The notes below the pieces were generated by a model. That model had not been told where the DNA came from and ran no database searches. It saw only the letters and a list, made by a program, of their open reading frames with translations. Both the position numbers and the translations under genes were made by a program. Of a DNA stretch of 64,000 nucleotides, positions 16,835 to 26,048 are shown one piece after another; position 1 is the first letter of the stretch, and every line of letters begins with the position of its first letter. The stretch is from NCBI RefSeq assembly GCF_014640635.1, contig NZ_BMHI01000005.1, positions 434,001-498,000 of the forward strand, in the 5' to 3' direction. Origin of the DNA: Flexivirga endophytica. GTDB lineage: Bacteria; Actinomycetota; Actinomycetes; Actinomycetales; Dermatophilaceae.

Positions 16835-17036
16835 CGTTGCAGAGCCCCTGTCTGCTGACACGGAATGCCGACACTGCGCGCGGATGGGGCACTACTTCGG
16901 TCGGCGATGGCGGTAGCAGTGGAATCGACTCGCCGCTAGCCGATCGTCAAACGGCGCGTGCCATAACGAATCACGATGCACCTACGGCGGCCCGATCGCC
17001 GCACCAACAAGATCGCTTACCACTAATCTGGATCGG

Positions 17037-17516
17037 GTGCTCAGCCTCGTTCATCCGTCCGTGGACCGCTACGACGCCTGGATCGCAGCGCACCGCGAAT
17101 GGGGTCCAGGTCTTCACGAAGACGGGTTCGGCATTGGCGAAGACGACCGTGTCGACAGCGAGGTTGGGTTCGCCGCCTGGATCAGCAAACTCCGCCAGGG
17201 TCCGGGCGACCTGTGGTGGATCGTCGAGGATGGAGTTGTGCTCGGAGGAATCGCACTCCGCGCTCCCGACGATCCCCGGGCTGCGCGACATGGCCACGTT
17301 GGTTATGGAGTCCGTCCATCGGCGCGCGGTCGCGGTGTTGCGTCTTGGGCATTGGCACAAGTAGTGGACCTCGCTCGCGACGCGGGTCGACAGTCAATTG
17401 CGTTGGTTTGCCTGTCCGACAACGTGGCATCGATCAGGACCATCGAACGGTGCGGCGGAACTCTCGAGAAGGTGTTGGACGACGGACGTGCGCAACGGTT
17501 CGTGATCAGACTCTGA
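17037..17516 (+). CDS. GNAT family N-acetyltransferase
   Basis: A 159-residue GNAT protein. The N-terminal half (VDRYDAWIAAHREWGPGLHE, WWIVEDGVVLGGIALR) and the acetyl-CoA loop HVGYGVRPSARGRGVASWAL are followed by LVCLSDNVASIRTIERCGGT, the usual C-terminal strand and helix. This is close to full length for a single GNAT domain. The start is GTG at 17037; the upstream ribosome site is weak. Substrate unknown. It is the last gene of the variable block before phoH. Confidence 0.8.
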   Translation: MLSLVHPSVDRYDAWIAAHREWGPGLHEDGFGIGEDDRVDSEVGFAAWISKLRQGPGDLWWIVEDGVVLGGIALRAPDDPRAARHGHVGYGVRPSARGRGVASWALAQVVDLARDAGRQSIALVCLSDNVASIRTIERCGGTLEKVLDDGRAQRFVIRL

Positions 17517-17839
17517 AGAGTCACCCTGCCCTGTCCCAATAGACGTTCCACATGCGAACCCCGAACGGCGAGCGGTCGGTCGCAACACGATCCGGCCGCG
17601 AGAACGCGACCAACGTCCCGTAGAGGATGTCCGGACGTCGTCACCGGGACCGGGGCGTCTTACGAAACCACTATTGCTCGCCGTCTGGACGGATCACGAG
17701 CGCCTGGAGTTGCATCGACCTCCAGTTGGCGTCGTGCAGCGGTGCTCTCGAACCGACAGCCGATGCTCCGCACTCACCTACCGAACGAGAACGGAAACGA
17801 TTCGAGTGTGTCGTGCCGCGCCCGTAGAATGGGCGCACG
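17517..17839. other. Gene-free stretch upstream of phoH
   Basis: 323 bases with no open frame I would call a gene and no tRNA-like or repeat structure that I can see. Its right end holds the likely phoH promoter; the rest is unexplained. Confidence 0.6.
17801..17830 (+). promoter_or_regulatory. Probable phoH promoter, leaderless
   Basis: The -10 TAGAAT is at 17825-17830 with a weak -35 (TTCGAG, 17801-17806, 18-base spacer). The phoH ATG is only ten bases after the -10, so the transcript would begin at or a few bases before the start codon. Confidence 0.45.
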
Positions 17840-18955
17840 ATGACAAGTGACGATCATGATCCACAGCCCGGAGCGCTGAAGCGGTCGGCCCACGGCAAAC
17901 ACGCCGGCAACGACAAGGCCACCGATCCCGGCGCGCCGGGCGACGTGCACGCCGAGCACACCGTCGAGATCCCACCGGACGTGTCGATGGTGACGCTGCT
18001 CGGGCCGCGCGACGAGTTGTTGCGCACCGTGGAGCGCGCCTTTCCGAAGCTCACGATCCACGTGCGCGGCAACGTCTTCCATCTCGCCGGTGCGCCGGCA
18101 GACATGGCGTTGGTCGAGGACCTGCTCGACGAGTTGCTGACCGTGATCGACGCGGGCCAGCCGCTCAACCGCGACGCTGTCGAGCGGTCGATCGGCATGC
18201 TGCGAGGCCGCACCCGTGAGCGTCCGGCCGACGTGCTGACCATGAACATCGTCAGCAGCCGTGGCCGCACCATCCGCCCGAAGACGTTGGGCCAGAAGGA
18301 ATACGTCGACGCCATCGACGACCACACCATTGTGTTCGGCATCGGCCCCGCCGGCACCGGCAAGACCTACCTGGCAATGGCCAAGGCGGTCGCCGCATTG
18401 CAGGCGAAGCAGGTCAACCGGATCATCCTGACCCGCCCCGCGGTCGAGGCCGGCGAGCGGCTCGGCTTCCTGCCCGGCACGCTCAACGACAAGATCGACC
18501 CCTACCTGCGACCGCTGTATGACGCGTTGCACGACATGATCGACCCCGACTCGATCCCGCGGCTGATGGCGGCCGGCACCATCGAGGTCGCGCCGTTGGC
18601 GTTCATGCGTGGCCGCACGCTCAATGACTCCTTCATCATCCTCGACGAAGCCCAGAACACCTCGGCCGAGCAGATGAAGATGTTCCTGACCCGCCTCGGT
18701 TTCGGCTCCAAAATGGTCGTGACCGGAGACGTCACCCAGATCGACCTCCCTGGCGGCACCCAATCCGGCCTGCGGGTCGTGCAGGACGTCCTCGGCGATG
18801 TCGAGGGCATCCACTTCTCCCGGCTCACGGCACAGGACGTCGTGCGGCACCGGCTGGTCAGTGCGATCGTCGAGGCGTACGGCGAGTTCGACGCACGTGG
18901 AGCAGCCTCCGCACGGCCGGCGAACGTCGTGCGGGCCGACCGGGGGAGCCGATGA
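17840..18955 (+). CDS. phoH: PhoH family ATPase
   Basis: A 371-residue cytoplasmic P-loop ATPase of the PhoH family, thought to act in RNA metabolism. The N-terminal KH-like part (LTIHVRGNVFHLAGAPADMA) precedes the ATPase core with Walker A GPAGTGKT near residue 169, TRPAVEAGERLGFLPGTLND, Walker B FIILDEAQNTSAEQMKMFLT and VVTGDVTQIDLP. The N-terminal 40 residues are hydrophilic and variable. It overlaps ybeY by four bases, forming the conserved phoH-ybeY-CNNM-era operon. Confidence 0.95.
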   Translation: MTSDDHDPQPGALKRSAHGKHAGNDKATDPGAPGDVHAEHTVEIPPDVSMVTLLGPRDELLRTVERAFPKLTIHVRGNVFHLAGAPADMALVEDLLDELLTVIDAGQPLNRDAVERSIGMLRGRTRERPADVLTMNIVSSRGRTIRPKTLGQKEYVDAIDDHTIVFGIGPAGTGKTYLAMAKAVAALQAKQVNRIILTRPAVEAGERLGFLPGTLNDKIDPYLRPLYDALHDMIDPDSIPRLMAAGTIEVAPLAFMRGRTLNDSFIILDEAQNTSAEQMKMFLTRLGFGSKMVVTGDVTQIDLPGGTQSGLRVVQDVLGDVEGIHFSRLTAQDVVRHRLVSAIVEAYGEFDARGAASARPANVVRADRGSR

Positions 18956-19449
18956 GCATCGACCTGCTCAACGAGACCGACTTCGAGGTCGATCTGCCGG
19001 AGTTGCACGAATGCGCAGCGCACGTGCTGCGGGAGCTCAACGTGCACCCCGAGGTCGAGCTCTACATCGGCATCATCGACGAGTCCGCCATGGAGGTCCT
19101 GCACAAGCAGTGGATGGACCTGCCCGGCCCGACCGACGTGATGAGCTTCCCGATGGACGAGTTGCGGCCCGGACGGACCGGCGAGGATCCCGTGGAGGGC
19201 GTCCTCGGTGACATCGTGCTGTGTCCGACGGTCGCCGCCAAGCAGGCCGCCGACGCCGGGCACACGACGGCCGAGGAGTTGCTGTTGCTGACGGTCCACG
19301 GACTGCTGCACCTACTGGGCTTCGACCACGCCGAGCCCGACGAACGCCGCGAGATGTTCTCGCTGCAGCGCACCCTGTTGCTCACCTTCCTGGCCGGCCG
19401 CGAGCGGCAGGGTGAGGACGTGCGCATCATCCCGCCGACCGGCGAGTGA
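18952..19449 (+). CDS. ybeY: Endoribonuclease YbeY (rRNA maturation factor)
   Basis: A single-strand endoribonuclease and zinc metalloprotein for 16S rRNA 3'-end maturation and ribosome quality control. The 165-residue protein has the family motif HGLLHLLGFDHAEPDE, in which three histidines bind zinc, plus DVMSFPMDE and GDIVLCPTVA. Start and stop overlap neighbours on both sides (ATGA with phoH; GTGA with the CNNM gene). Confidence 0.96.
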   Translation: MSIDLLNETDFEVDLPELHECAAHVLRELNVHPEVELYIGIIDESAMEVLHKQWMDLPGPTDVMSFPMDELRPGRTGEDPVEGVLGDIVLCPTVAAKQAADAGHTTAEELLLLTVHGLLHLLGFDHAEPDERREMFSLQRTLLLTFLAGRERQGEDVRIIPPTGE

Positions 19450-20819
19450 GACCGATGATCCCCCTGCTCCTTGCGGCACTGGCCTCGGTCGTCCTGGGCT
19501 TCGGCTTCGCCGCGATCGACGCTGCCCTCAGCCGGATCGGGCGACATACCGCCGGCGACCTGGTCGAGCAGCACCGACGCGGCGCGGACGCGCTCGACCG
19601 GTTGGTCGAGGACACCTCCTCCGTCGCGATGGTCCTCACCTTTCTGCGCGTCGCCGCCGAGGCCACTGCTGCGGTGCTGGTCACCCTCGCGGTACGCGAG
19701 GCGGTCGACAACTTCTGGGTCGCCCTGCTGGTCGCGATCGCCGCGATGGCCGTCATCTCCTTCGTCCTGGTCGGTGTGTCACCCCGCACGCTGGGACGCC
19801 AGCACGCCATCTCGGTGGCGCTGGGCACGGCGCCGATCGTCCTGTGGCTGCACCGCATCCTCGGACCGATCGCCCGTGCGCTGGTCGCTGTCGGCAACGC
19901 CGTCACACCCGGCCACGGTTATCGCGACGGCCCCTTCGACACGGAGGAGGAGCTACGCGAATACGTCGATCTGGCAACGGATTCGGAGCTGATCGAGGAC
20001 GACGAGCGCAAGATGATCCAGTCGGTCTTCGATCTCGACGAGACCGTGGTCCGCGAGCTGATGGTGCCGCGCCCGGACATGATCACCATCGACTCCAGCA
20101 AGACGCTCGGCCAGGCGATGCGGTTGTTCATGCGCTCCGGTTTCTCCCGGATCCCCGTCGCCGGTGGCAGCCCCGACGCCATCGACGGCGTGCTCTACTT
20201 CAAGGATGTCGCTGCGCGGGTCTTCCGGCGCGACGAGTTGCTCGATCAGCCGGTCACCGCGGCGATGCGCGACGTGACGTTCGTGCCGGACAGCAAGCCG
20301 GCCGACGACCTGCTGCGCGAGATGCAACTGGACCGCCGGCACTTCGCGATCGTCATAGACGAATACGGCGGCACTGCCGGGCTGGTCACCCTCGAGGACA
20401 TCATCGAGGAGGTCGTCGGCGAGATCGACGACGAGTTCGACCGGGTCACACCGGGGCCCGAGGAGTTGCCGGACGGCACAGTCCGCGTTCCTGCCCGTAT
20501 GTCGGTGGACGACCTTGCCGATTACTTCGACGTCACCATCGAGGAGGACGACGTCGAGACGGTCGGTGGACTGCTCGCCAAACTCGTCGGACGTGTGCCG
20601 ATCCCCGGTGCCACCGCGCAGGTGGCCGGTCTGCAGCTGACGGCCGAGCGGCTGGCCGGTCGCCGGCACCAGATCGCCAGCGTGGTCGCCGATCGCGTGC
20701 AGCCGATCGAGGACGAGCCGGACCACGTCGGGGTCCGGTCCGAAACAGGGGCGGATGCGGGGCAACCGGACGCCATACAGCACGATGGTCGGAAGTCGGC
20801 AAAGGATGTACTGCAATGA
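19446..20819 (+). CDS. CNNM/CBS-domain membrane protein (hemolysin C family)
   Basis: A 457-residue membrane protein of the CNNM/CorC family, probably concerned with magnesium or cobalt transport. The N-terminal DUF21-type membrane part (PLLLAALASVVLGFGFAAID and two or three more hydrophobic stretches up to about 150) is followed by two CBS domains (ELMVPRPDMITIDSSKTLGQ; VIDEYGGTAGLVTLEDIIEE) and a CorC/HlyC C-terminal domain. GTG at 19446 overlaps the ybeY stop; ATG at 19455 is an alternative just before the first membrane helix. Overlaps era by four bases. Confidence 0.93.
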   Translation: MRPMIPLLLAALASVVLGFGFAAIDAALSRIGRHTAGDLVEQHRRGADALDRLVEDTSSVAMVLTFLRVAAEATAAVLVTLAVREAVDNFWVALLVAIAAMAVISFVLVGVSPRTLGRQHAISVALGTAPIVLWLHRILGPIARALVAVGNAVTPGHGYRDGPFDTEEELREYVDLATDSELIEDDERKMIQSVFDLDETVVRELMVPRPDMITIDSSKTLGQAMRLFMRSGFSRIPVAGGSPDAIDGVLYFKDVAARVFRRDELLDQPVTAAMRDVTFVPDSKPADDLLREMQLDRRHFAIVIDEYGGTAGLVTLEDIIEEVVGEIDDEFDRVTPGPEELPDGTVRVPARMSVDDLADYFDVTIEEDDVETVGGLLAKLVGRVPIPGATAQVAGLQLTAERLAGRRHQIASVVADRVQPIEDEPDHVGVRSETGADAGQPDAIQHDGRKSAKDVLQ

Positions 20820-21820
20820 GTAGCTACGGAAGTTCATCAAACACCGGCTCGGAAGGCTTGAGATCCGGTGACGGTGCCGGGAGCCTGCGACCTGCAACGC
20901 CACCGGAGAACAAGCCTTATCGCGCCGGGTTCGCCTGTCTCGTCGGCCGGCCGAACGCCGGCAAGTCGACGCTGACCAATGCCCTCATCGGCCAGAAGGT
21001 CGCGATCACGTCGAGCAAACCGCAGACGACGCGGCACACGATCCGCGGCATCGCGACCACGGACGACGCGCAGCTGATCCTGGTGGACACCCCGGGCCTG
21101 CACAAGCCGCGCACCCTGCTCGGTCAGCGGCTCAACGATGTGGTGCGGGAGACCCTGATGGATGTCGACGTGATCGGCTTCTGTCTCCCGTGCGACCAGC
21201 GGATCGGCCCGGGTGACCAGTTCATCGCAGCGGAGCTCGCCGAGTTGCGCCGTGGCCGCAAGCGCCCCGTGGTCGCCCTCGCGACCAAGTCCGACACCGT
21301 CGACCGCGACCGGCTCGCCCAGCACCTGCTGGCCATCGATCAGCTGGGAGACTGGCAGGAGATCGTGCCGTGCTCGGCCACCAGCGGCGAGCAGGTCGAG
21401 ACCGTCCTGGGGGTGCTGATGAAGTACCTGCCCGAGTCGCCCAAGCTCTACCCGGACGGCGTGCTCACCGATGAGCCGGACGACGTGATGGTCGCCGAGC
21501 TCGTGCGCGAAGCAGCCCTGGAGGGCGTGCGTGACGAGTTGCCGCACAGCATCGCGGTCGTCGTCGAGGAGATGACCCCCCGCGCCGATCGCCCGGTCGA
21601 CCGTCCGCTGATGGACGTGCGGGTCAACATCTTCGTCGAGCGGTCCAGCCAGAAGGCCATCATCATCGGCCGCGGCGGCTCGCGGCTGCGGGACGTCGGC
21701 ACCCGGTCCCGCCAGGCGATCGAGGAACTGCTCGGGCAGAAGGTCTTCCTCGACCTGCACGTCAAGATCGCCAAGGACTGGCAGCGTGACCCCAACCAGC
21801 TGTCCAAGCTCGGTTTCTGA
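20816..21820 (+). CDS. era: GTPase Era
   Basis: An essential GTPase binding 16S rRNA during 30S assembly. The 334-residue protein shows G1 GRPNAGKST at 44-52, G2 in PQTTRHTIRG, G3 DTPGLH, G4 as TKSD and a C-terminal KH domain with IIIGRGGSRLRDVGTRSRQA. A 34-residue Gly/Ser-rich N-terminal extension precedes the G domain. ATG overlaps the upstream stop (ATGA), so the start is secure. Last gene of the phoH operon. Confidence 0.96.
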   Translation: MSSYGSSSNTGSEGLRSGDGAGSLRPATPPENKPYRAGFACLVGRPNAGKSTLTNALIGQKVAITSSKPQTTRHTIRGIATTDDAQLILVDTPGLHKPRTLLGQRLNDVVRETLMDVDVIGFCLPCDQRIGPGDQFIAAELAELRRGRKRPVVALATKSDTVDRDRLAQHLLAIDQLGDWQEIVPCSATSGEQVETVLGVLMKYLPESPKLYPDGVLTDEPDDVMVAELVREAALEGVRDELPHSIAVVVEEMTPRADRPVDRPLMDVRVNIFVERSSQKAIIIGRGGSRLRDVGTRSRQAIEELLGQKVFLDLHVKIAKDWQRDPNQLSKLGF

Positions 21821-21824
21821 CGTC

Positions 21825-22571
21825 ATGGCGCGTGATCGGGAGAGTCTGGCCTGGGCGGAGTTCGGTGAAGTGTTGCGCCTCCCGGTCGATCCGGAGCGCG
21901 ACTATGTGCACGGGATCCCCTGGGACGAGGCAGGTTTCCTGTCCGAGCTGCCCCTCATCGACATCGGGTCGGGCAGTGGGCTGACGACGATCACGCTGGC
22001 CGAGCGCTTCCCGTCGACCGAGGTCATCTCGGTCGAGCCGGAGCCGTTGACCCGCTCGCTGCAGATGCTGCGCATCGCTGAACGCGACGACATCCGAAGC
22101 CGCACCACGGTGCTGCCAGAGTCGATCCTGGACGCCTGGCTGCCGGACCAGTGCGGCGGCGCACTGCTGTTCAACGTGATCTATTTCCTCGGCGGGCGGG
22201 CGCGTGAGGCCTTCTGGGAGCGGATGGCGCAGGTCATGGTGCCGGGTGCGCCGATCCTGCTGAGCCGGTCCTACGGCGGCGTGCCCGACAAACCCGTGGA
22301 GCGGTCGCTCCTGACGTCCTCGACCATGGGACGGATGGAATACCAACGGTGGTTCGAGGCGCAGCCGGTGCCGGACGGCCGGGTCGAGATCACCAACACC
22401 TTCCGGGTGCTGCGCGACGGCGAGCAGGTGCGCGAGGTCGTCTCGACGATCCACGCCTTCGGACTGGACGAGGAGCTCGTGCTCGGCGAGGTGCCGATCG
22501 GGCACTTCGGCATCGAGGAGATCGACGAGCGCTACTTCGCGATCCGGCGGCTGACCGACATCAGGCGGTAG
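21825..22571 (+). CDS. SAM-dependent methyltransferase
   Basis: A 248-residue class I methyltransferase: motif I LIDIGSGSGLTTITLAE, motif II EVISVEPEPLTRSL, and CGGALLFNVIYFLGG as the motif IV region. The family and substrate are not evident; FWERMAQVMVPGAPILL looks like the post-catalytic segment of small-molecule or protein methyltransferases. It starts five bases after era, so it probably shares that transcript. Its 3' end overlaps the convergent protease gene by 11 bases. Confidence 0.8.
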   Translation: MARDRESLAWAEFGEVLRLPVDPERDYVHGIPWDEAGFLSELPLIDIGSGSGLTTITLAERFPSTEVISVEPEPLTRSLQMLRIAERDDIRSRTTVLPESILDAWLPDQCGGALLFNVIYFLGGRAREAFWERMAQVMVPGAPILLSRSYGGVPDKPVERSLLTSSTMGRMEYQRWFEAQPVPDGRVEITNTFRVLRDGEQVREVVSTIHAFGLDEELVLGEVPIGHFGIEEIDERYFAIRRLTDIRR

Positions 22572-23736
22572 TCAGCACCTGCACGTCGATCCACGCCTGC
22601 TGGACAGCCTGCTCCTGACTGGTGCCGGCGCCGAAGATCGTGCCCGCCGACTTGATGGTCGCCTCCGCAAAGCCTTTGAAATCAACGTCTTTCGGGAGAG
22701 CGGCGTTGGTCAGCACGTCATACCAGATGCGACCGGCGCCGTCCCAGGTGTTGCCGCCGACGGCGGTTGCCGCCAGATAGAACGCGCGGTTGGGGATGCC
22801 GGAGTTGATGTGCACTCCGCCGTTGTCGTGCTCCTCGTCGTGCGGCAGGTCCTGGTAGGCGGCCATCGTGGCCGGCTGCGGGTCCTTGCCCAGGTGCGGG
22901 TCGTCGTATGCCGTGCCCGGTGCCTTCATCGAACGCAGCGCCACACCATGCACTTTCGGCGTGAAGAGGCCCGCGCCGATCAGCCAGTCGGCGTCGGCCG
23001 CAGTCTTGCCGTTGACGCGCTGTTTGACCATCGAGCCGAAGCAGTCCGAGACCGACTCGTTGAGTGCGCCGGACTGCCCGACGTAGGTGAGGCCCGCGGT
23101 GTATTGGGTGACACCGTGGGTCAGCTCGTGGCCGATGACGTCGACGGAGTCGGTGAAGGACGTGAAATAGACGCCGTCACCGTCGCCGAAGACCATCTGC
23201 TCGCCGTCCCAGTAGGCGTTGTCGAAGTTGCGGTCGTAGTGCACGGACGCGAGCAGCGGCAGCCCGTTGCCGTCCAGGGAGTTGCGGTCGTAAACATCGG
23301 CATACAGGGAGAACGTGTCGCCGAGGCCGTCATAGGCCTCGTTGACCGACTCGTCGTCGCTGGCCGGGTCGCCCTCGCCCCGGCGCTTCGTGCCGGGCAG
23401 GTCGGTGGTGTGCCCGGCGTCGTAGATGCTGCGGTCCGGTCGGAACGGCGCGGACGAATCCGCTTGTCGTCGCACGGTGTTCGCGGGCAGCTCGTAGTCG
23501 CCGGACTGCTCGGCCCGGCCCCGCAGCTCCGGCGGGATCAGACCCACCGCACCGTTGCCCCCTCGGGTGGAGGACTGTGCGGTGCGCACCGACCGTTGGC
23601 CGGCATGCCGCAGGCTGGTCTCCAGGGTGTGCTGCGCGGCACGCGCGGCGTCGGGCTCACCGGCCTCGGCGAGCCGGCGGAGCAGGTGCGGCGGGACGAT
23701 CTGACAACAGGCGGTACGGCGACTCATGTCTTCCAT
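22561..23736 (-). CDS. Protealysin-like M4 family metallopeptidase
   Basis: A thermolysin-family zinc protease of 391 residues. HELTH at 203-207 supplies two zinc ligands, ALNESVSD the glutamate ligand, and HINSGIPNRAFYLAATAVGG carries the catalytic histidine. No signal peptide is visible. Instead the N-terminus (RRTACCQIVPPHLLRRLAEA) resembles the short protealysin precursor with its conserved PPxL region, expected to be removed by autoprocessing. Such proteases are cytosolic or non-classically exported. Start at 23736 or 23727. No emfourin-like inhibitor gene is adjacent. It follows the ABC permease gene by 44 bases and may be co-transcribed with it. Confidence 0.9.
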   Translation of the reverse strand: MEDMSRRTACCQIVPPHLLRRLAEAGEPDAARAAQHTLETSLRHAGQRSVRTAQSSTRGGNGAVGLIPPELRGRAEQSGDYELPANTVRRQADSSAPFRPDRSIYDAGHTTDLPGTKRRGEGDPASDDESVNEAYDGLGDTFSLYADVYDRNSLDGNGLPLLASVHYDRNFDNAYWDGEQMVFGDGDGVYFTSFTDSVDVIGHELTHGVTQYTAGLTYVGQSGALNESVSDCFGSMVKQRVNGKTAADADWLIGAGLFTPKVHGVALRSMKAPGTAYDDPHLGKDPQPATMAAYQDLPHDEEHDNGGVHINSGIPNRAFYLAATAVGGNTWDGAGRIWYDVLTNAALPKDVDFKGFAEATIKSAGTIFGAGTSQEQAVQQAWIDVQVLTTA

Positions 23737-23780
23737 CGTGGACCCGTCCACTGACAATCGGGTGCGACAGCACCGGCCGA

Positions 23781-25178
23781 TCAGGCGTCGATCCGGAGTG
23801 CGGTGACCGGCGAGGTCGCGATCGCGCGGCGGGCGGGTGGCTGGGACGCCAGCAGGATGACGACGACCGCGGCGAGCACGATGGCGACCAGGATCAGCCA
23901 CGGCAGTCCCCAGACGAAGCCGGGTGTCTCCGCGCCGACCAGCGCTTGTGCACTCTCTGATCCGTAACAAAGGCCGACGCCGATGCCCGCGGCCGTCGCG
24001 GCCGCCGACATGGCGACGGACTCCTTGGTGATCATCGCGCGGACCTGCGCGCCGGTGAACCCCAGCGCACGGAGCAACCCGAGCTCGTGACGTCGCTGGA
24101 TGACCGTGAGTGACATGGTGCTGACGAAGCCCACGGCTGCGATCAGGGACGACACGACACCGACCATGATCGTCACCGTCGAGGCGACCGACAGCATGGT
24201 GTGTGCCACGTCGCGTTGGTGGGCGGTGAGACCGTGCCAGGAGTCGACCGAGGACTGCAATGCCGAGGTGCCCGACGCGATCGTGGTGATCAGGGCGACC
24301 CCGATGAACAGGCCCAGCGTCGAACGCGTCGTGCGCGCGGGATCGGCAACGGCGTTGCGCCGGGCGATAGCGCTCGCGGCGTCGGTGCCCACCAACCGTC
24401 CGAGCAGCGCCACCACGCCGGGCAGCACGAAGCGCGCCCCGATCAGCAGCCCGGTGGACGTGACGCATGCCGCGAGGAAGGCCACGAAGAAGCCGGAGGT
24501 CACGCCGCGTTCGCCCAGCACCGTGGCGAGCACGAAGAGTGCGCAGCCGCCGGCGAGCAGCAGCATCGAGGAGATGACGCGCAACCGGCTCAGCCGCCGA
24601 TCGGTGCTGCGCGCGCCCGCGCTGCCGGCGAGCGCCTCGGCGGGGGAGACCGCTAGCACCTGGCGTGACCCGACCCAACCGGCGACGGCCGCCGTTCCGG
24701 TGATCGCCAGCACCGCGATGAGCGAGGACACGGAGAACCACGGGTAGTTCGCCTCCGGGAGGTGGTCCTGACGGACGAGCACGACCCGGACGACATCGGT
24801 CACCACTGTCGCCGCAACAACACCGATCAGGCTGCCGATCAAGCAGATTCGGGCGGTGCTGTGTGCGACGGACCGCCGCAGGTCTGAACTCTTCGCACCG
24901 AGCAGCCGCAGGGTCGCGATCTGCTGCAGCCGACCGGCGATCACCGTTGTCACACCCGCCGAGATGACGATGGCAGCGACGTAGAGCGCCATACCGATGA
25001 AGACGCTCGACACGACGCCCAGCAGCACGCCCACCGAGCCGCCGTCGTCGGCATCGCTCATCGCCGACAGCATGGTGCTGCACATCAGCAGCGCGCCGGC
25101 ATACGCCCCGGACAGGCCGGCCACCAGACCAACGGTTCCGAGTTCGCGGGCCGAGCCGAGGACGAGATCGCGCTTCAT
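23781..25178 (-). CDS. ABC transporter permease, FtsX/MacB type
   Basis: A 465-residue integral membrane protein. It opens with [18 protein letters not shown] and has two FtsX-like domains: ATLRLLGAKSSDLRRSVAHS and ELGLLRALGFTGAQVRAMIT are the two conserved coupling segments preceding transmembrane groups. About eight hydrophobic stretches are visible, ending with ILLASQPPARRAIATSPVTA. It overlaps the ATPase gene by four bases. Probably an exporter, perhaps of a toxic or cell-envelope-active compound, controlled by the two-component pair upstream. Confidence 0.88.
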   Translation of the reverse strand: MKRDLVLGSARELGTVGLVAGLSGAYAGALLMCSTMLSAMSDADDGGSVGVLLGVVSSVFIGMALYVAAIVISAGVTTVIAGRLQQIATLRLLGAKSSDLRRSVAHSTARICLIGSLIGVVAATVVTDVVRVVLVRQDHLPEANYPWFSVSSLIAVLAITGTAAVAGWVGSRQVLAVSPAEALAGSAGARSTDRRLSRLRVISSMLLLAGGCALFVLATVLGERGVTSGFFVAFLAACVTSTGLLIGARFVLPGVVALLGRLVGTDAASAIARRNAVADPARTTRSTLGLFIGVALITTIASGTSALQSSVDSWHGLTAHQRDVAHTMLSVASTVTIMVGVVSSLIAAVGFVSTMSLTVIQRRHELGLLRALGFTGAQVRAMITKESVAMSAAATAAGIGVGLCYGSESAQALVGAETPGFVWGLPWLILVAIVLAAVVVILLASQPPARRAIATSPVTALRIDA

Positions 25179-25945
25179 GCGACGACACCTTCCGCGGTGA
25201 GGAGGAGACCGGAGATCTGCTGTGCGTCGAGCCGACCGTGGTCGGCGACGATGCGGCCGTCAGCCAGCACCAGCACCCGGTCGGCGTATGACGCGGCGAT
25301 CGGGTCATGACTGACCATGGCGATCGTCTGCCCGTATTCCGTTGCGGCCGAACGCATCAGCCGCAGGACCTCGCCCGAGGACCGGGTGTCGAGGTTCCCG
25401 GTCGGCTCGTCGGCGAAGATGATCGCGGGCCGTGCGGCCAGGGCTCGAGCGATGGCGACGCGCTGTTGCTGACCGCCGGAGAGTTCGGCCGGCTTGTGGC
25501 CGGTGCGCTCGGTGAGGCCGAGCACTCGCACGAGGTGGTCGATCCAATGCTGCTCGTCCTGAGTGATCTGCTGCCCCGCGAGCCGGAACGGCAGGGTGAT
25601 GTTCTCGGTGACGGTGAGCGTCGGCACCAGGTTGAAGGACTGGAAGATGAAACCGATCCGACGGCGGCGCAACAGGGTTCGTGCCGTGTCGTCCATCGTG
25701 TGCAGCGGCTGTCCGTCGACGAAGACTCCGCCGCTCGAGACGTCGTCGAGACCGGCGGCGACGTTCATGAAGGTGGACTTGCCGGAGCCGGACGGGCCCA
25801 TGATGGCAGTGAATTCGCCCTGCCGGATGTCGACGTCGATGTTGTCCAGAGCATGTACCGCGCCGGGTCCGGTGCCGTAGCTCTTGCTGGCCTGACGGAA
25901 GGAGACGACGGTTCCGTCGCTGCGTGTGGTGGGTGGTGTGATCAT
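25175..25945 (-). CDS. ABC transporter ATPase, LolD/MacB type
   Basis: A 256-residue ATP-binding subunit. Walker [11 protein letters not shown]-loop [12 protein letters not shown], signature LSGGQQQR, Walker [10 protein letters not shown] and H-loop MVSHD are all intact. The start at 25945 ([16 protein letters not shown]) is the natural one; a longer start adds an unlike tail. It is coupled to the permease by an ATGA overlap. A hairpin (26012-26044) separates it from the response regulator upstream. Confidence 0.93.
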   Translation of the reverse strand: MITPPTTRSDGTVVSFRQASKSYGTGPGAVHALDNIDVDIRQGEFTAIMGPSGSGKSTFMNVAAGLDDVSSGGVFVDGQPLHTMDDTARTLLRRRRIGFIFQSFNLVPTLTVTENITLPFRLAGQQITQDEQHWIDHLVRVLGLTERTGHKPAELSGGQQQRVAIARALAARPAIIFADEPTGNLDTRSSGEVLRLMRSAATEYGQTIAMVSHDPIAASYADRVLVLADGRIVADHGRLDAQQISGLLLTAEGVVA

Positions 25946-26011
25946 GCGTCCAGCGTCGCGGTCCAGGCCCGCTCGACACATCGGGCCCGGGACCGAATTC
26001 GACTACATCCC

Positions 26012-26044
26012 AGGTTGTATGGCGCCGCGCGCGCCATACAACCT
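26012..26044 (-). terminator. Very strong hairpin after the response-regulator gene
   Basis: Perfect 14-base arms (AGGTTGTATGGCGC at 26012-26025, complement at 26031-26044) around a five-base loop. It begins four bases after the response-regulator stop and lies before the ABC ATPase gene. There is no U-tract, so it may be a non-canonical terminator, an mRNA stabiliser or a binding site. Confidence 0.5.
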
Positions 26045-26048
26045 GCGA

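Noticed and set aside
17303-17840. Minus-strand frames before phoH
   Set aside because: They mirror the GNAT frame or run into the gap with no ribosome site or motif.
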